From Actinomycetota bacterium (lineage in GTDB: Bacteria > Actinomycetota > Thermoleophilia > RBG-16-64-13): a stretch of DNA of 64,000 nucleotides. The notes beneath the pieces are model-generated. The model saw nothing but the letters and a program-made list of their open reading frames with translations, searched no databases and was not told where the DNA came from. The stretch's first letter is position 1, and each line of letters opens with the position of its first letter. This document shows positions 42,838 through 52,817 of this stretch, in pieces. Made by a program: the position numbers and the translations under genes. Location of the stretch: positions 186,001 through 250,000 of the forward strand of contig JADQBG010000009.1 in the NCBI GenBank assembly GCA_016278725.1. Direction: 5' to 3'.

Positions 42838-44573
42838 GCGGCCTAGACATCCTCGAGATCCTCATCTTCCTGGGACTGGTACTGCTCCTGGTCAAGCCTC
42901 TCGGCGGCTACATCGCACGCGTGTACCAAGGGCAGCCGACCCGGTTGGGGCGGGCGCTCGGGCCCGTCGAATCCCGTCTCTACCGGGTTATGGGCACCAG
43001 TCCAGACCAGGAGATGGGTTGGAAGACCTACGCCCTCGCTTTCCTTGTCGTTAACTTAATTGGCCTCCTGACCGTTTACGCTCTGCTCCGCCTGCAGCGC
43101 CTCCTTCCTCTGAACCCCCAGGCCCGCGGTGGCGTGCCCCCAGACCTCGCCTTCAACACCGCGGTGAGCTTCACGACCAACACGAACTGGCAGAGTTACA
43201 GCGGCGAGTCCACCCTGGGCTACCTCGCCCAGATGCTGGGTCTGACGGTCCAAAACTTCCTCTCCGCGGCTAGCGGAATGGCCGTGCTCGTCGCCTTCGC
43301 GCGCGCTCTGGCTCGGCACACGAGCCGCACGATAGGCAACTTCTGGGTGGACCTGACTCGGGGTGTGCTCTACGTGCTCCTCCCTCTGTCGCTCGCCGTC
43401 GCCGTGGTGCTCGTGTCTCAGGGGGCGGTGCAATCGTTCGGCTCCTACCGCACTGCCACCCTGGTCCAGTCGACGGTGAATGCCCAAGGCGAGCAGGTGG
43501 CTCAGCAGACGATTCCCGCAGGGCCGGCCGCCTCACAGGTGGCCATAAAGCAGCTGGGAACGAACGGAGGGGGCTTCTTCGGCGCCAACTCGTCCCATCC
43601 CTTCGAGAATCCAACTCCGGTGAGCAATATGGTCGAACTGGTGTCCATCCTGTTGATCGCGGCGGCGCTGACCTACACGTTCGGACGCATGGTCGGCGAC
43701 ACCCGCCAGGGATGGGCGATCTTGATCGCCATGACGGCGTTGTTCGTGGCCGTGTTGAGCCTGAATGTATGGGCCGACACCCGGCCCAATCCCAGCCTCA
43801 CGCCCATCGGCGTCACCCAAGCCGCCTCGCCCAATCAGTCCGGAGGAAACATGGAAGGCAAGGAGGTTCGATTCGGGGCGGCCTCGTCGGCGGCCTGGGC
43901 CGCCGCGACCACCGCCGCATCCAATGGTTCGGTCTCCGGCATGCACGACTCACTCATGCCCTTGGCAGGCATGGGAGCGATGCTCCTCATGGGGCTCGGA
44001 GAGGTGGTTTTCGGAGGCGTGGGCTCTGGACTCTACGGCATGCTGGCCTTCGTCATCGTCGCAGTATTCGTAGCCGGTCTCATGGTTGGCCGGACTCCCG
44101 AGTACCTGGGCAAGAAGGTGGAGTCTTACGAGATGAAGATGGCTTCGCTCGTGGCCCTCATTCCCCCGATGGCCGTCCTTATCGGCACCGCCGTGGCTGT
44201 AGCCTTCCTCGGCCCCCGGGACGCCGTTCTCAATCCCGGAGCGCATGGCTTTAGCGAGATCCTCTACGCTTTCACGTCGGCGAGCAACAACAACGGGAGT
44301 GCCTTTGCCGGGCTGGGCGCGAATACGCCCTTCTACAACACCGCCCTGGGCATCGCAATGCTGGTGGGGAGGTATTGGCTGGCCATCCCGGTGCTCGCCA
44401 TCGCAGGTTCACTCGCCGCTAAGAAGAAGGCGCCGTCGTCGGCCGGCACCCTGCCCACGCATGGACCGCTCTTTGTCGGCTGGCTGATGGCCGTGGTGGT
44501 AATCGTCGGCGCGCTGAGCTTCTTCCCGGTGCTGGCTCTGGGACCCATCGTCGAGCAGCTCATGCTGCATTAG
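42834..44573 (+). CDS. kdpA: potassium-transporting ATPase subunit A
   Basis: The 579-residue channel subunit has the four SKT-type selectivity loops. The most evident are [34 protein letters not shown] and [13 protein letters not shown]. It has about ten membrane helices. Start GTG 42834 is chosen for its 4-nt overlap with kdpF. It binds and selects K+ at the outer face of the membrane. Confidence 0.97.
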   Translation: MSGLDILEILIFLGLVLLLVKPLGGYIARVYQGQPTRLGRALGPVESRLYRVMGTSPDQEMGWKTYALAFLVVNLIGLLTVYALLRLQRLLPLNPQARGGVPPDLAFNTAVSFTTNTNWQSYSGESTLGYLAQMLGLTVQNFLSAASGMAVLVAFARALARHTSRTIGNFWVDLTRGVLYVLLPLSLAVAVVLVSQGAVQSFGSYRTATLVQSTVNAQGEQVAQQTIPAGPAASQVAIKQLGTNGGGFFGANSSHPFENPTPVSNMVELVSILLIAAALTYTFGRMVGDTRQGWAILIAMTALFVAVLSLNVWADTRPNPSLTPIGVTQAASPNQSGGNMEGKEVRFGAASSAAWAAATTAASNGSVSGMHDSLMPLAGMGAMLLMGLGEVVFGGVGSGLYGMLAFVIVAVFVAGLMVGRTPEYLGKKVESYEMKMASLVALIPPMAVLIGTAVAVAFLGPRDAVLNPGAHGFSEILYAFTSASNNNGSAFAGLGANTPFYNTALGIAMLVGRYWLAIPVLAIAGSLAAKKKAPSSAGTLPTHGPLFVGWLMAVVVIVGALSFFPVLALGPIVEQLMLH

Positions 44574-44584
44574 GGATCACGGAC

Positions 44585-46717
44585 ATGGGAGTAGCCCCAA
44601 CCACGATGGAACAGCTCCGCCCGGACCACGTGAACCGCGCGGCCATGTATCGCCGAGCCGTCTTCGACTCGTTCCTCTACCTCGACCCTCGGGCCACCGC
44701 ACGCAACCCCGTCATGTTCGTGGTCGAGGTCGGGGCGGTTCTCACGACAGTCCTCTTCGTGCAGGCCCTGCTCGGTTCCGGCGAGGCTCCGATTGGTTTC
44801 ATCGGGGCCGTCACCTTCTGGCTGTGGCTCACCGTACTCTTCGCGAACTTCTCCCAGGCTCTGGCAGAGGGCAGGGGCAAGGCCCGAGCCGAAGCCCTGC
44901 GCAAGACCCGGAAGGAGACCCAGGCCAAGCGGCTCAAGGGGACGGCGGAGGAATGGGGCGTCAGCCACAAGATCGACTACGAACTCGTCGCTTCGACGTC
45001 ACTGTGCAAACGCGACCTCTTCCTGGTGGAGAGCGGAGACCTCATCCCCGCCGACGGCGAGGTGGTGGCCGGCGTGGCTCTGGTGGACGAGAGCGCCGTG
45101 ACCGGAGAGAGCGCACCCGTCATCCGCGAGTCGGGCGGCGACCGTAGCGCGGTCACCGGAGGTACGCGCATCCTCTCGGACTGGCTGGTGGTCCGTGTCA
45201 CGACCGACCCGGGCGAGGGATTCCTCGACCGAATGATCGGGCTGGTAGAGGGGGCCAGGCGACAGAAGACGCCAAACGAGATCGCGCTGACCATCCTGCT
45301 TGCGGCCTTCACCCTGGTCTTCCTGGTGGTGGTGTCGACCCTGCTGCCGTTCTCCACCTACAGCGTTCTGACGAGTGGCCAAGGTAAGCCGGTGTCGGTC
45401 ACCGTCCTCGTCGCTCTTCTGGTCTGCCTGATCCCCACCACCATCGGAGGACTGCTTCCCGCCATCGGCATCGCGGGCATGGAACGGTTGATCCGGCGCA
45501 ACGTCATCGCCATGTCCGGCCGGGCGGTGGAGGCGGCCGGTGATGTGGACGTGCTGCTGCTGGACAAGACCGGCACGATCACCCTGGGCGACCGCCAGGC
45601 GGTCGACTTCCTGCCCGCTCCTGGTGTCGAGGTAGAGTCCCTAGCGGAGGCGGCGCAGCTTGCGTCGCTTGCGGATGAGACGCCCGAGGGACGGAGCATC
45701 GTGGAACTGGCGAAGGAGCGGTTCGGTCTCCGCGGGCGCCCCGTCGGGACTGGAACACCTCAATCCGAAGAGGAGCAGACCGCCCGATTCATCCCCTTCA
45801 CGGCGCAGACGCGCATGAGCGGGGTGGACCTGGAGGGGAGGATGGTGCGGAAGGGCGCCCCGGATGCGATCTACAACCTGGTGGCCGGCGCCGGGGGTTC
45901 GGTCCCCGATGCCCTCCGCGCCGAAGTGGAAGAGATAGCCCGGGCGGGCGGGACTCCGTTGGTGGTCGCCGCAGACGACAGAGCGTTGGGAGCTATCTAC
46001 CTCAAGGACATCGTCAAGGGCGGATTGCACGACCGCTTCATCCACCTACGCAAGATGGGGATCACCACCATCATGATCACCGGGGACAACCCGTTGACCG
46101 CCGCTGCGATTGCGGCCGAGGCCGGCGTGGACGACTTCCTGGCGGAGGCCACCCCCGAGGCCAAGCTCAAGCTCATTCGAGAGCAGCAGAGCGGGGGGCG
46201 CATGGTGGCGATGACCGGCGATGGGACGAACGACGCTCCCGCGCTGGCCCAGGCCGACGTCGCCGTCGCCATGAACACGGGCACGCAGCCTGCACGAGAG
46301 GCGGCGAACATGGTCGACCTGGACTCGAACCCCACCAAGCTCATTGAGATCGTCGAGATCGGCAAGCAGCTTCTCATCACCCGGGGGTCGCTCACGACGT
46401 TCAGTCTGGCGAACGACGTTTCCAAGTACTTCGCCATCGTTCCTGCCGCCTTTGTGGCAGTCTACCCCCAGCTCAACGCGCTCAATATCATGCGGCTGGC
46501 CACGCCCCAAAGCGCCATCCTGTCGGCCGTCATCTTCAACGCGCTCATCATCATTGCGTTGGTCCCCGTGGCCCTGCGCGGCGTCCCCTACCGTCCGGTA
46601 GGCGCCGCACGGTTGTTGCGGGACAACCTGCTGATCTACGGGGTCGGTGGACTCGTTGCCCCATTCATCGGTATCAAGCTGATCGATCTGCTCCTCGTCG
46701 CTCTCCACTTGGCGTAG
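44585..46717 (+). CDS. kdpB: potassium-transporting P-type ATPase subunit B
   Basis: The 710-residue P-type ATPase has the TGES loop (AVTGESAPV), the phosphorylation site DKTGTIT (Asp about 327), and the hinge motif [11 protein letters not shown] (about 543-553). It couples ATP hydrolysis to K+ import with KdpA. It begins 11 bp after kdpA. Confidence 0.98.
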   Translation: MGVAPTTMEQLRPDHVNRAAMYRRAVFDSFLYLDPRATARNPVMFVVEVGAVLTTVLFVQALLGSGEAPIGFIGAVTFWLWLTVLFANFSQALAEGRGKARAEALRKTRKETQAKRLKGTAEEWGVSHKIDYELVASTSLCKRDLFLVESGDLIPADGEVVAGVALVDESAVTGESAPVIRESGGDRSAVTGGTRILSDWLVVRVTTDPGEGFLDRMIGLVEGARRQKTPNEIALTILLAAFTLVFLVVVSTLLPFSTYSVLTSGQGKPVSVTVLVALLVCLIPTTIGGLLPAIGIAGMERLIRRNVIAMSGRAVEAAGDVDVLLLDKTGTITLGDRQAVDFLPAPGVEVESLAEAAQLASLADETPEGRSIVELAKERFGLRGRPVGTGTPQSEEEQTARFIPFTAQTRMSGVDLEGRMVRKGAPDAIYNLVAGAGGSVPDALRAEVEEIARAGGTPLVVAADDRALGAIYLKDIVKGGLHDRFIHLRKMGITTIMITGDNPLTAAAIAAEAGVDDFLAEATPEAKLKLIREQQSGGRMVAMTGDGTNDAPALAQADVAVAMNTGTQPAREAANMVDLDSNPTKLIEIVEIGKQLLITRGSLTTFSLANDVSKYFAIVPAAFVAVYPQLNALNIMRLATPQSAILSAVIFNALIIIALVPVALRGVPYRPVGAARLLRDNLLIYGVGGLVAPFIGIKLIDLLLVALHLA

Positions 46718-46730
46718 GAAGGAGAACGGA

Positions 46731-47405
46731 GTGAACGACCACCTCCACGCATCCTTGCAGCCGACGGACACAGATGTCGGGCGGACTCCCGGCGCCGACT
46801 CCCCGGGGCAGAGTGCCGTTGGACCGAACCCCAAATCGCTGCTGCGCGCAGCGCTCGTCGGATTTCTGGCGCTCAGTCTGCTGACCGGCGTCCTCTATCC
46901 CCTCCTGGTCACCGGGATCGCACAGGTCGCGTTTCCGGACAAGGCCCACGGCAGCCTCATCTACCGCAACGGCACCTTGGTCGGCTCCAGACTCCTCGGG
47001 CAGAGCTTTAGCGACCCGCGTTACTTCTGGGGCCGGCCTTCCGCGACGGCGGATTTCCCCTACAACGCGACGGCATCGGGCGGCAGTAATCTCGGTCCCA
47101 CGAATCCGGCATTGGTGAGCGAGGTCAGCCGTGCGGTACGTGCCCTCTTGGCGGCCGATCCCGCAAACCGGACTGTGGTCCCTGTCGATCTTGTCACCTC
47201 CTCGGGCAGTGGGTTGGATCCGGACATCAGTCCCGCGGCCGCGGCCTGGCAGGTGGATCGCGTGGCCAGAGCCCGGGGTCTGGATCACTCCACGGTCCAA
47301 GCTCTCGTGCGGCGATACACTAGTGGAAGAAGCCTAGGTGTCCTAGGACGACCCCGGGTCAGGGTTCTGGAGTTGAACCTGGCTCTAGATGCACTGGGAC
47401 GGTAA
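46731..47405 (+). CDS. kdpC: potassium-transporting ATPase subunit C
   Basis: The 224-residue protein has one N-terminal membrane helix (about residues 40-65) and the conserved YFWGRPSATADFPYNATASG and NLGPTNPAL. It assists K+ or ATP binding in the complex. The N-terminus is about 25 residues longer than usual and hydrophilic. Confidence 0.95.
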   Translation: MNDHLHASLQPTDTDVGRTPGADSPGQSAVGPNPKSLLRAALVGFLALSLLTGVLYPLLVTGIAQVAFPDKAHGSLIYRNGTLVGSRLLGQSFSDPRYFWGRPSATADFPYNATASGGSNLGPTNPALVSEVSRAVRALLAADPANRTVVPVDLVTSSGSGLDPDISPAAAAWQVDRVARARGLDHSTVQALVRRYTSGRSLGVLGRPRVRVLELNLALDALGR

Positions 47406-47410
47406 TCGAA

Positions 47411-50209
47411 GTGGACCGACGACGCCCGGATCCCGATGAGCTCCTGGAGCAGGTCGCAAGCGAGGACCGGCAGGCGGGCCGGGGGCGCCTCACGATCTTC
47501 CTGGGCTACGTAGCAGGCGTGGGCAAGACCTACGCGATGCTGGGAGCTGCCCACGAGCGATCGGCTCAGGGGGTCGACGTGGTCGTGGGGCTGGTCGAGA
47601 CCCACGGCCGGGCGGACACCGATCGCCTCCTGGACGGCCTGGAAATCGTCCCCCGCCGCACCCAGGAGTACCGTGGCACCGTTCTTACGGAGCTCGATCT
47701 CGACGCGGTGCTGAAGCGGGCCCCGCGCCTCGCTCTTGTCGATGAGCTGGCACACACGAACGTGCCCGGCTCCCGCCATCCCAAGCGCTATCAGGATGTC
47801 GAGGAGTTGCTCGACGCGGGCATCGACGTCTACACGACCCTCAACGTCCAGCATCTGGAGAGCTACAACGACGTCGTGGCGCAGATCACCGGCGTTCGCA
47901 TGCATGAGACTGTCCCCGATCTTCTGATCGACGAGCACACCGAGTTCGAACTCGTAGACCTCCCGCCGGACGAGCTTCTCCAACGACTCGAAGAGGGCAA
48001 GGTCTACGTTCCCGAGCAGGCGGCGCGTGCCGTCGAGCGCTTCTTCCGTCCCGGCAACCTATCGGCCCTGCGAGAGCTGGCGCTCAGAAGGGCGGCTCAA
48101 CAGGTCGATGCTCGGATGCTGTCCTACATGCAGAGTCGCGCGATCGCAGGCCCCTGGCCGGCGGGCGAACGTCTGCTGGTGAGCGTCGGACCAAGTCCGC
48201 TGAGCGCACGTCTGGTCCGCACGACTAAACGCTTGGCCGACGAGCTTCGAGCCGAGTGGCTGGCTGTCTACGTGGAGGTTGGCGGCGCCGACGCTGAAGA
48301 GAGGGGTCGTGCGGAGCACAACTTGGCCATCGCCCGGCGTCTGGGCGGCCGGGTCGTGACCCTCTCCGGCCAGTCGGTAGCGGACACGATTACCGAGTAT
48401 GCACGACGACAGAACGTCACTCGTATAGTGGCGGGGAAGCCGCATCGCCATCGCTGGAAGGAGGTGCTCAGACCCTCGCCGGTGGACGACCTGATCCGCA
48501 AGAGCGGACCCATAGACGTCTACGTCGTAAACAGCGGCGAGGAGAGCCGTTTTCTTCCCCCACGCCCCCCCGCTCGCCCGAAAGCCGCCGCTAGGACGTA
48601 CCTGCCGGCGGTCCTGGCGATCGCACTCGCCACGCTCATCGGCTGGCCGCTCACCTTGCTCGTGGAGCCGGCGAACGTCGTTATGATCTACATGGCCGCC
48701 GTCATCCTGGTCGGCGTGTACCTCGGGCGGGGCCCGGCCCTGCTGGCCGCCGCCCTGGGTGTGCTGACCTTCGATTTCTTCCTGGTGCCGCCGCGCTTCA
48801 CTTTCGCGGTATCCGACACGCACTACATCCTAACGTTCGCGGGCCTCTTCATCGTCGGCCTTGTGGTGAGCACCCTCGCGGCGCGGCAAGGCGAGTTCGC
48901 CCAGGGCGCGCAGCGGCGCGAGAGGGAGACCGCTGAGCTCTACGAGCTGAGCCGTGAACTTACAGCGGCGGTGGGAGTGGCAGAGATCGCGCAGGCGGTG
49001 CAGACCCGGCTTTACCGGTACCTCGGCGAGCAAGTCGTTGTGCTTCTCAAAGACGGGGACCAACTCCGGCCCGCTCCCGGCTCGGCCGATCTCGAGTCGA
49101 GCGAGCAGGCGGTGGCCCAGTGGGTCGCCGACCACGGCCTACCCGCCGGGCCAGGAACGGACACGCTACCCGGGGCGCAGCTGCTCTACCTGCCGCTCCT
49201 GACCCCCCGCGACACGGTGGGCATACTCGGCGTTCGCGCTGTCAGAAACGACGGCGATCCGTCGAGCGCATCACCGCGCGTAACGGAAGCGGCTGCTGCG
49301 TTGACCGCGCTGGCCCTAGAACGGGCCCAGTTGGTCGAGGCAGCCAATGAACTGGAGGTGGTCCAAGCGGGCGAGGAGCTCCGCTCGGCGGTCCTGAACT
49401 CCATTTCCCATGAGCTGCGCACGCCGCTCGTCTCGATCCTTGGGACCCTGGACACTCTAAGGCGCGCCCAGGTCGAACAGCCGTCTGGGGACGAGGCAAG
49501 AGCTCCGCGGGCGCTGTGGCTGCCTGCCGAAGCGCGTAGCAGTGGCTGGGACGAACTCGTCGAAGCTGCATGGGGGGAGGCCGAGCGGCTGAATCGCATA
49601 GTCGGCACGCTCCTGGACATGAGTCGGCTGGAGACAGGAATCCGGTTGCGCAGAGAAGAGGTTGAGGTCGAGGAACTCGTCGGCTCAACCCTGGCGCTGT
49701 TGGAGGACCGACTCAGGGATAGAAACGTGTGCCTCGACCTTGCCCCGAATCTGCCCCTGCTGCCCGTTGACCCTGTACTGCTGGTCCACGCGCTCGTCAA
49801 TGTGCTGGACAACGCGATCCGGTACTCCCCGCCGGGCTCACCGGTCGACATCGAGGCCCGTACCTCCCCCGGAGGGGTGGTCATGACGATTGCCGACCGC
49901 GGTGTTGGCATCCCGGAGGAGGAACTCGGCAGGGTCTTCGAGAAGTTCCATCGGCTCGAATCCCCGGTGCGAGCGGTGGCATCGGAGCAGTCAGACCACG
50001 AGGAGTCCATCGACGGGCACCGGGGAGGCCTGGGACTCGGCCTTTCGATCACGAAGGGGATCGTGGAAGCCCACGGAGGGCTGGTTCGGGCCGAAAGGAG
50101 AGCCGGAGGCGGCACCGTGATCTCCATTGCGCTGCCTACCCAGATTCGGCCGGAGGTTGGCTCCGCCGGATCGTCCACTGAGCCATCGCCCAGGGGCGAG
50201 GTGAGCTAG
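47411..50209 (+). CDS. kdpD: KdpD sensor histidine kinase
   Basis: The 932-residue kinase has the N-terminal KdpD ATP-binding domain (Walker A GYVAGVGKT, 32-40) and a universal-stress-like domain. Membrane segments (about 395-495) and a GAF-like linker follow. Then come HisKA with the phosphorylated His at about 667 (SISHELRTPL) and a HATPase domain (NVLDNAIRYSPPG, GLGLGLSITKG). It senses low K+ or osmotic stress and phosphorylates KdpE. Confidence 0.97.
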   Translation: MDRRRPDPDELLEQVASEDRQAGRGRLTIFLGYVAGVGKTYAMLGAAHERSAQGVDVVVGLVETHGRADTDRLLDGLEIVPRRTQEYRGTVLTELDLDAVLKRAPRLALVDELAHTNVPGSRHPKRYQDVEELLDAGIDVYTTLNVQHLESYNDVVAQITGVRMHETVPDLLIDEHTEFELVDLPPDELLQRLEEGKVYVPEQAARAVERFFRPGNLSALRELALRRAAQQVDARMLSYMQSRAIAGPWPAGERLLVSVGPSPLSARLVRTTKRLADELRAEWLAVYVEVGGADAEERGRAEHNLAIARRLGGRVVTLSGQSVADTITEYARRQNVTRIVAGKPHRHRWKEVLRPSPVDDLIRKSGPIDVYVVNSGEESRFLPPRPPARPKAAARTYLPAVLAIALATLIGWPLTLLVEPANVVMIYMAAVILVGVYLGRGPALLAAALGVLTFDFFLVPPRFTFAVSDTHYILTFAGLFIVGLVVSTLAARQGEFAQGAQRRERETAELYELSRELTAAVGVAEIAQAVQTRLYRYLGEQVVVLLKDGDQLRPAPGSADLESSEQAVAQWVADHGLPAGPGTDTLPGAQLLYLPLLTPRDTVGILGVRAVRNDGDPSSASPRVTEAAAALTALALERAQLVEAANELEVVQAGEELRSAVLNSISHELRTPLVSILGTLDTLRRAQVEQPSGDEARAPRALWLPAEARSSGWDELVEAAWGEAERLNRIVGTLLDMSRLETGIRLRREEVEVEELVGSTLALLEDRLRDRNVCLDLAPNLPLLPVDPVLLVHALVNVLDNAIRYSPPGSPVDIEARTSPGGVVMTIADRGVGIPEEELGRVFEKFHRLESPVRAVASEQSDHEESIDGHRGGLGLGLSITKGIVEAHGGLVRAERRAGGGTVISIALPTQIRPEVGSAGSSTEPSPRGEVS

Positions 50210-50212
50210 GAC

Positions 50213-50899
50213 GTGGACGGTCTGCGCATCTTGGTTGTGGACGACGAAGTATCGATCCGGCGATTTCTTAGGCATGCGCTCGGGGAGATGGGTCACACCG
50301 TTTACCAGGCGGCAACGGGAGCCGAGGGTCTGCGTTCAGTGGTCGCGCACCGCCCCGATGTCATCATTCTCGACCTCGGCCTGCCGGACATGAGTGGCGA
50401 GCTCGTGCTGACTCGTCTGCGCGCGCGCTCCTCCACGCCGGTCATAGTGCTAACCGTGCGCGACGAAGAGCCCAGCAAGGTCGCTCTGCTTGATGCCGGG
50501 GCAGACGACTACCTGACCAAACCCTTTGGCATCGCGGAGCTCATGGCCCGCATCAGACTGGTGCTGCGCCGTAGTATTGACGCCAGCTCGGAGCCGGTGT
50601 TCGAGACCGGCGGCCTGCGCATAGACCTCGGTCGGCGCCTGGTGACGGTCGAGGGGAGGGAGGTGTCGCTCACGCCCACGGAGTACGACCTACTGGTCTC
50701 CCTTGCTCGGCATGGGGGCAAAGTGCTGACGCATCGTCAACTGGTGGGTGAGGTCTGGGGGACCGGATACGGGTCCGACAGCCAACTCCTGCGTGTCAAC
50801 ATCAGCCACCTACGGCACAAGATCGAACCGGACCCTGCGCGCCCTCGCTATCTCGTGACCGAGATAGGGGTGGGCTACCGGCTGAAACTGCAGGATTAG
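50213..50899 (+). CDS. kdpE: KdpE response regulator
   Basis: The 228-residue OmpR-type regulator has phospho-acceptor D54 (IILDLGLPDM) and K103 (LTKPFG). The C-terminal winged helix includes LTPTEYDLLVSLARHGGKVL and LRVNISHLRHKIEPDP. It activates the kdp operon, presumably from the 42.2-42.65 kb region. Confidence 0.97.
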   Translation: MDGLRILVVDDEVSIRRFLRHALGEMGHTVYQAATGAEGLRSVVAHRPDVIILDLGLPDMSGELVLTRLRARSSTPVIVLTVRDEEPSKVALLDAGADDYLTKPFGIAELMARIRLVLRRSIDASSEPVFETGGLRIDLGRRLVTVEGREVSLTPTEYDLLVSLARHGGKVLTHRQLVGEVWGTGYGSDSQLLRVNISHLRHKIEPDPARPRYLVTEIGVGYRLKLQD

Positions 50900-50980
50900 C
50901 CGGGGGATGTGAGCAGCCGAAATCGTCGACCCGGCGTAGGCATAGGCGCGCCCACACCTAGCGATTCCGCCGGCTTAGGC

Positions 50981-51430
50981 CTAGCTCTCGCGCTCGAAGG
51001 ACTTCCTCAGCCCGGTCAACGTCCTCCTGCGCTCCCCTCGGGAAATGAGCGACATCATTGGCTCCATCAAACGCATCGCTCCCCGGCCCGTCCCTTGGGC
51101 GCGGTGATGGACTGTGGTGCCGCCGTTCTTCTGCTCGAGCGAGTACTCGAGCCTCGCGTCCCAGACCGGTTTACCCAGCCACTTCAAGGTCTCGAAATAG
51201 GTGATCTTACGGGGTGCGTCGAACTCTTCGACCGAACCCTGGAAGGTCCCGAAGCGACCCTTGTCCCAGTAGACGGACGAGCGCTTCACTGGGCCCGGAG
51301 TGGTCGGCTCGCTCTTGATGAAAATACCGGTTCGCGGCATCCAGGAGGCGTAGCTGGAAATATCCGCGATCCGGCTGAAGACCGTCTCGATCGGTCGATC
51401 GATGAATTCGTCTATTTCTTGGCTGATCAT
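50981..51430 (-). CDS. SRPBCC-family (START-like) protein
   Basis: The 149-residue protein has the polyketide-cyclase/START pattern: an N-terminal EIDEFIDRPIETVFSRIADI, a middle YWDKGRFGTFQGSVEEFDAP, and a long C-terminal helix. It binds an unknown hydrophobic ligand. It lies downstream of the AcuI-like gene on the same strand, 25 bp away. Confidence 0.82.
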   Translation of the reverse strand: MISQEIDEFIDRPIETVFSRIADISSYASWMPRTGIFIKSEPTTPGPVKRSSVYWDKGRFGTFQGSVEEFDAPRKITYFETLKWLGKPVWDARLEYSLEQKNGGTTVHHRAQGTGRGAMRLMEPMMSLISRGERRRTLTGLRKSFERES

Positions 51431-51455
51431 TTTCGTACTCCGACGCTTGGAATCT

Positions 51456-52448
51456 TTACCGCTTGACGTCCACTACCGTTCTACCCCGGACCCGGCCGGC
51501 CAGCACTTCCTCGGCCACCCGCGGGATGTCCTCCAGGCCGGCTTCCGACGTCATCTCCTCCAGGATCTCCGGGGTGAGGTTCCTCGACAGCAGGTCCCAG
51601 GCGTCGCGGCGCACCGCGTCCGAGGCGCGCACCGAGTGGATACCCAACAGGCTGACGCCGCGCAGGATGAAGGGCATCACCGTGGTGGGGAGGTTGCTGT
51701 CGCCCGCCAGGCCGCAGGCGGCCACCGCTCCCCAGTGGGCGGTCTGGGCCAGGATCCGGGCGAGGATCTCTCCCCCGACGGCGTCGACGGCGCCGGCCCA
51801 GCGTTCCGATTCCAAGGGACGCCCCGGGCCCTGCAGCTCCTCCCGGGGAAGGATGTCCGTCGCCCCCAGGCGGCGCAGGTAGTCCGCGTTCTCGGGGCGG
51901 CCGGTGAGGGCGGTCACCGAGTAACCCTCTCGCGCCAGCAGCAGCACGGCGATGCTCCCCACCCCGCCGCTCGCCCCGGTCACGATCACCGGCCGGTCGC
52001 CCGGTGCCACATCCGCCTTTTGCAGCGCCCTCACCGCCTGAGCCGCGGTGAAGCCGGCGGTTCCCACGGCCATGGCGCCGCGCATCCCCAGGTTCGGAGG
52101 AACCGGTAGCAGCCAATCGGCCTTCACCCGCGCGAACTCGGCGTAGCCGCCCCAGTGCGTCTCGCCGATACCCCAACCGGTGAGGAGCACCTCATCGCCG
52201 ACCGCATATTCCGGCGAGGCTGATTCCCGGACCACGCCGGCAAGGTCGATGCCGGGCACCATGGGGAAGCGTCGGGCGATCTTGCCCTTGCCGGTGACCG
52301 CCAGGGCGTCTTTGTAGTTGACCGTGGACCAGTGCACCTCGACCAGAACTTCACCCTCGGGAAGGTCGGCGAGCTCGAGCCGCTCGAACTCCAGGCGGGG
52401 CGGCCCGTCTTTCGTCTCTCGTAGCATCCAGGCCCGAAAGCCACTCAT
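51456..52448 (-). CDS. AcuI/YhdH-type NADPH-dependent reductase (MDR superfamily)
   Basis: The 330-residue zinc-free medium-chain reductase shows WSTVNYKDALAVTGKGKIAR, PGIDLAGVV, the cofactor loop VTGASGGVGSIAVLLLA and the late GIHSVRASDAVRRDAWDLL. All are typical of acrylyl-CoA reductase AcuI/YhdH. It probably reduces acrylyl-CoA or related enoyl compounds. Confidence 0.9.
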   Translation of the reverse strand: MSGFRAWMLRETKDGPPRLEFERLELADLPEGEVLVEVHWSTVNYKDALAVTGKGKIARRFPMVPGIDLAGVVRESASPEYAVGDEVLLTGWGIGETHWGGYAEFARVKADWLLPVPPNLGMRGAMAVGTAGFTAAQAVRALQKADVAPGDRPVIVTGASGGVGSIAVLLLAREGYSVTALTGRPENADYLRRLGATDILPREELQGPGRPLESERWAGAVDAVGGEILARILAQTAHWGAVAACGLAGDSNLPTTVMPFILRGVSLLGIHSVRASDAVRRDAWDLLSRNLTPEILEEMTSEAGLEDIPRVAEEVLAGRVRGRTVVDVKR

Positions 52449-52463
52449 GGTCGACCTCCGCTT

Positions 52464-52802
52464 CTAGAGAATCCGGGTCTCGTCGGTCTGGCGAGGTGTC
52501 TTTACCACCAGGAAGCGGAAGGTCTCGCTGCCCTCGTTCAGCAGCCGGTGCCGGATCTTGGCGGGGCTGTCGATCAACATGTCTTTGGAGACTCCTTCGC
52601 GCTCGTCGCCGATCTCGACGATTCCGGTCCCCTCGAGGACGTAGAAGAAGGCGTCCACCGGGGTGACGTGCGGCTTGAGGGCTTCCCCCGGCTCGAGGGT
52701 CAGGACGCTCACCTGGACGTGCTCACTGCTGTGCAACGGGCGGGCGTCGACGCCATGGGGATTGTCTTTCTTCTCGGCCTCCGCTGCCTTGACTATCTTC
52801 AT
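52464..52802 (-). CDS. small cupin-domain protein
   Basis: The 112-residue single cupin barrel has LEPGEALKPHVTPVDAFFYV, LEGTGIVEIGDE and a late KIRHRLLNEG. The first motif keeps H, D and the second His position, suggesting metal binding. The substrate is unknown. It is probably co-transcribed with the downstream AcuI-like gene (15 bp gap). Confidence 0.82.
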   Translation of the reverse strand: MKIVKAAEAEKKDNPHGVDARPLHSSEHVQVSVLTLEPGEALKPHVTPVDAFFYVLEGTGIVEIGDEREGVSKDMLIDSPAKIRHRLLNEGSETFRFLVVKTPRQTDETRIL

Positions 52803-52817
52803 CTGCTCCTCCTCGGG

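Noticed and set aside
45641-46834. Long antisense frames over kdpB
   Set aside because: These are shadows of kdpB; the forward frame has every P-type ATPase motif.
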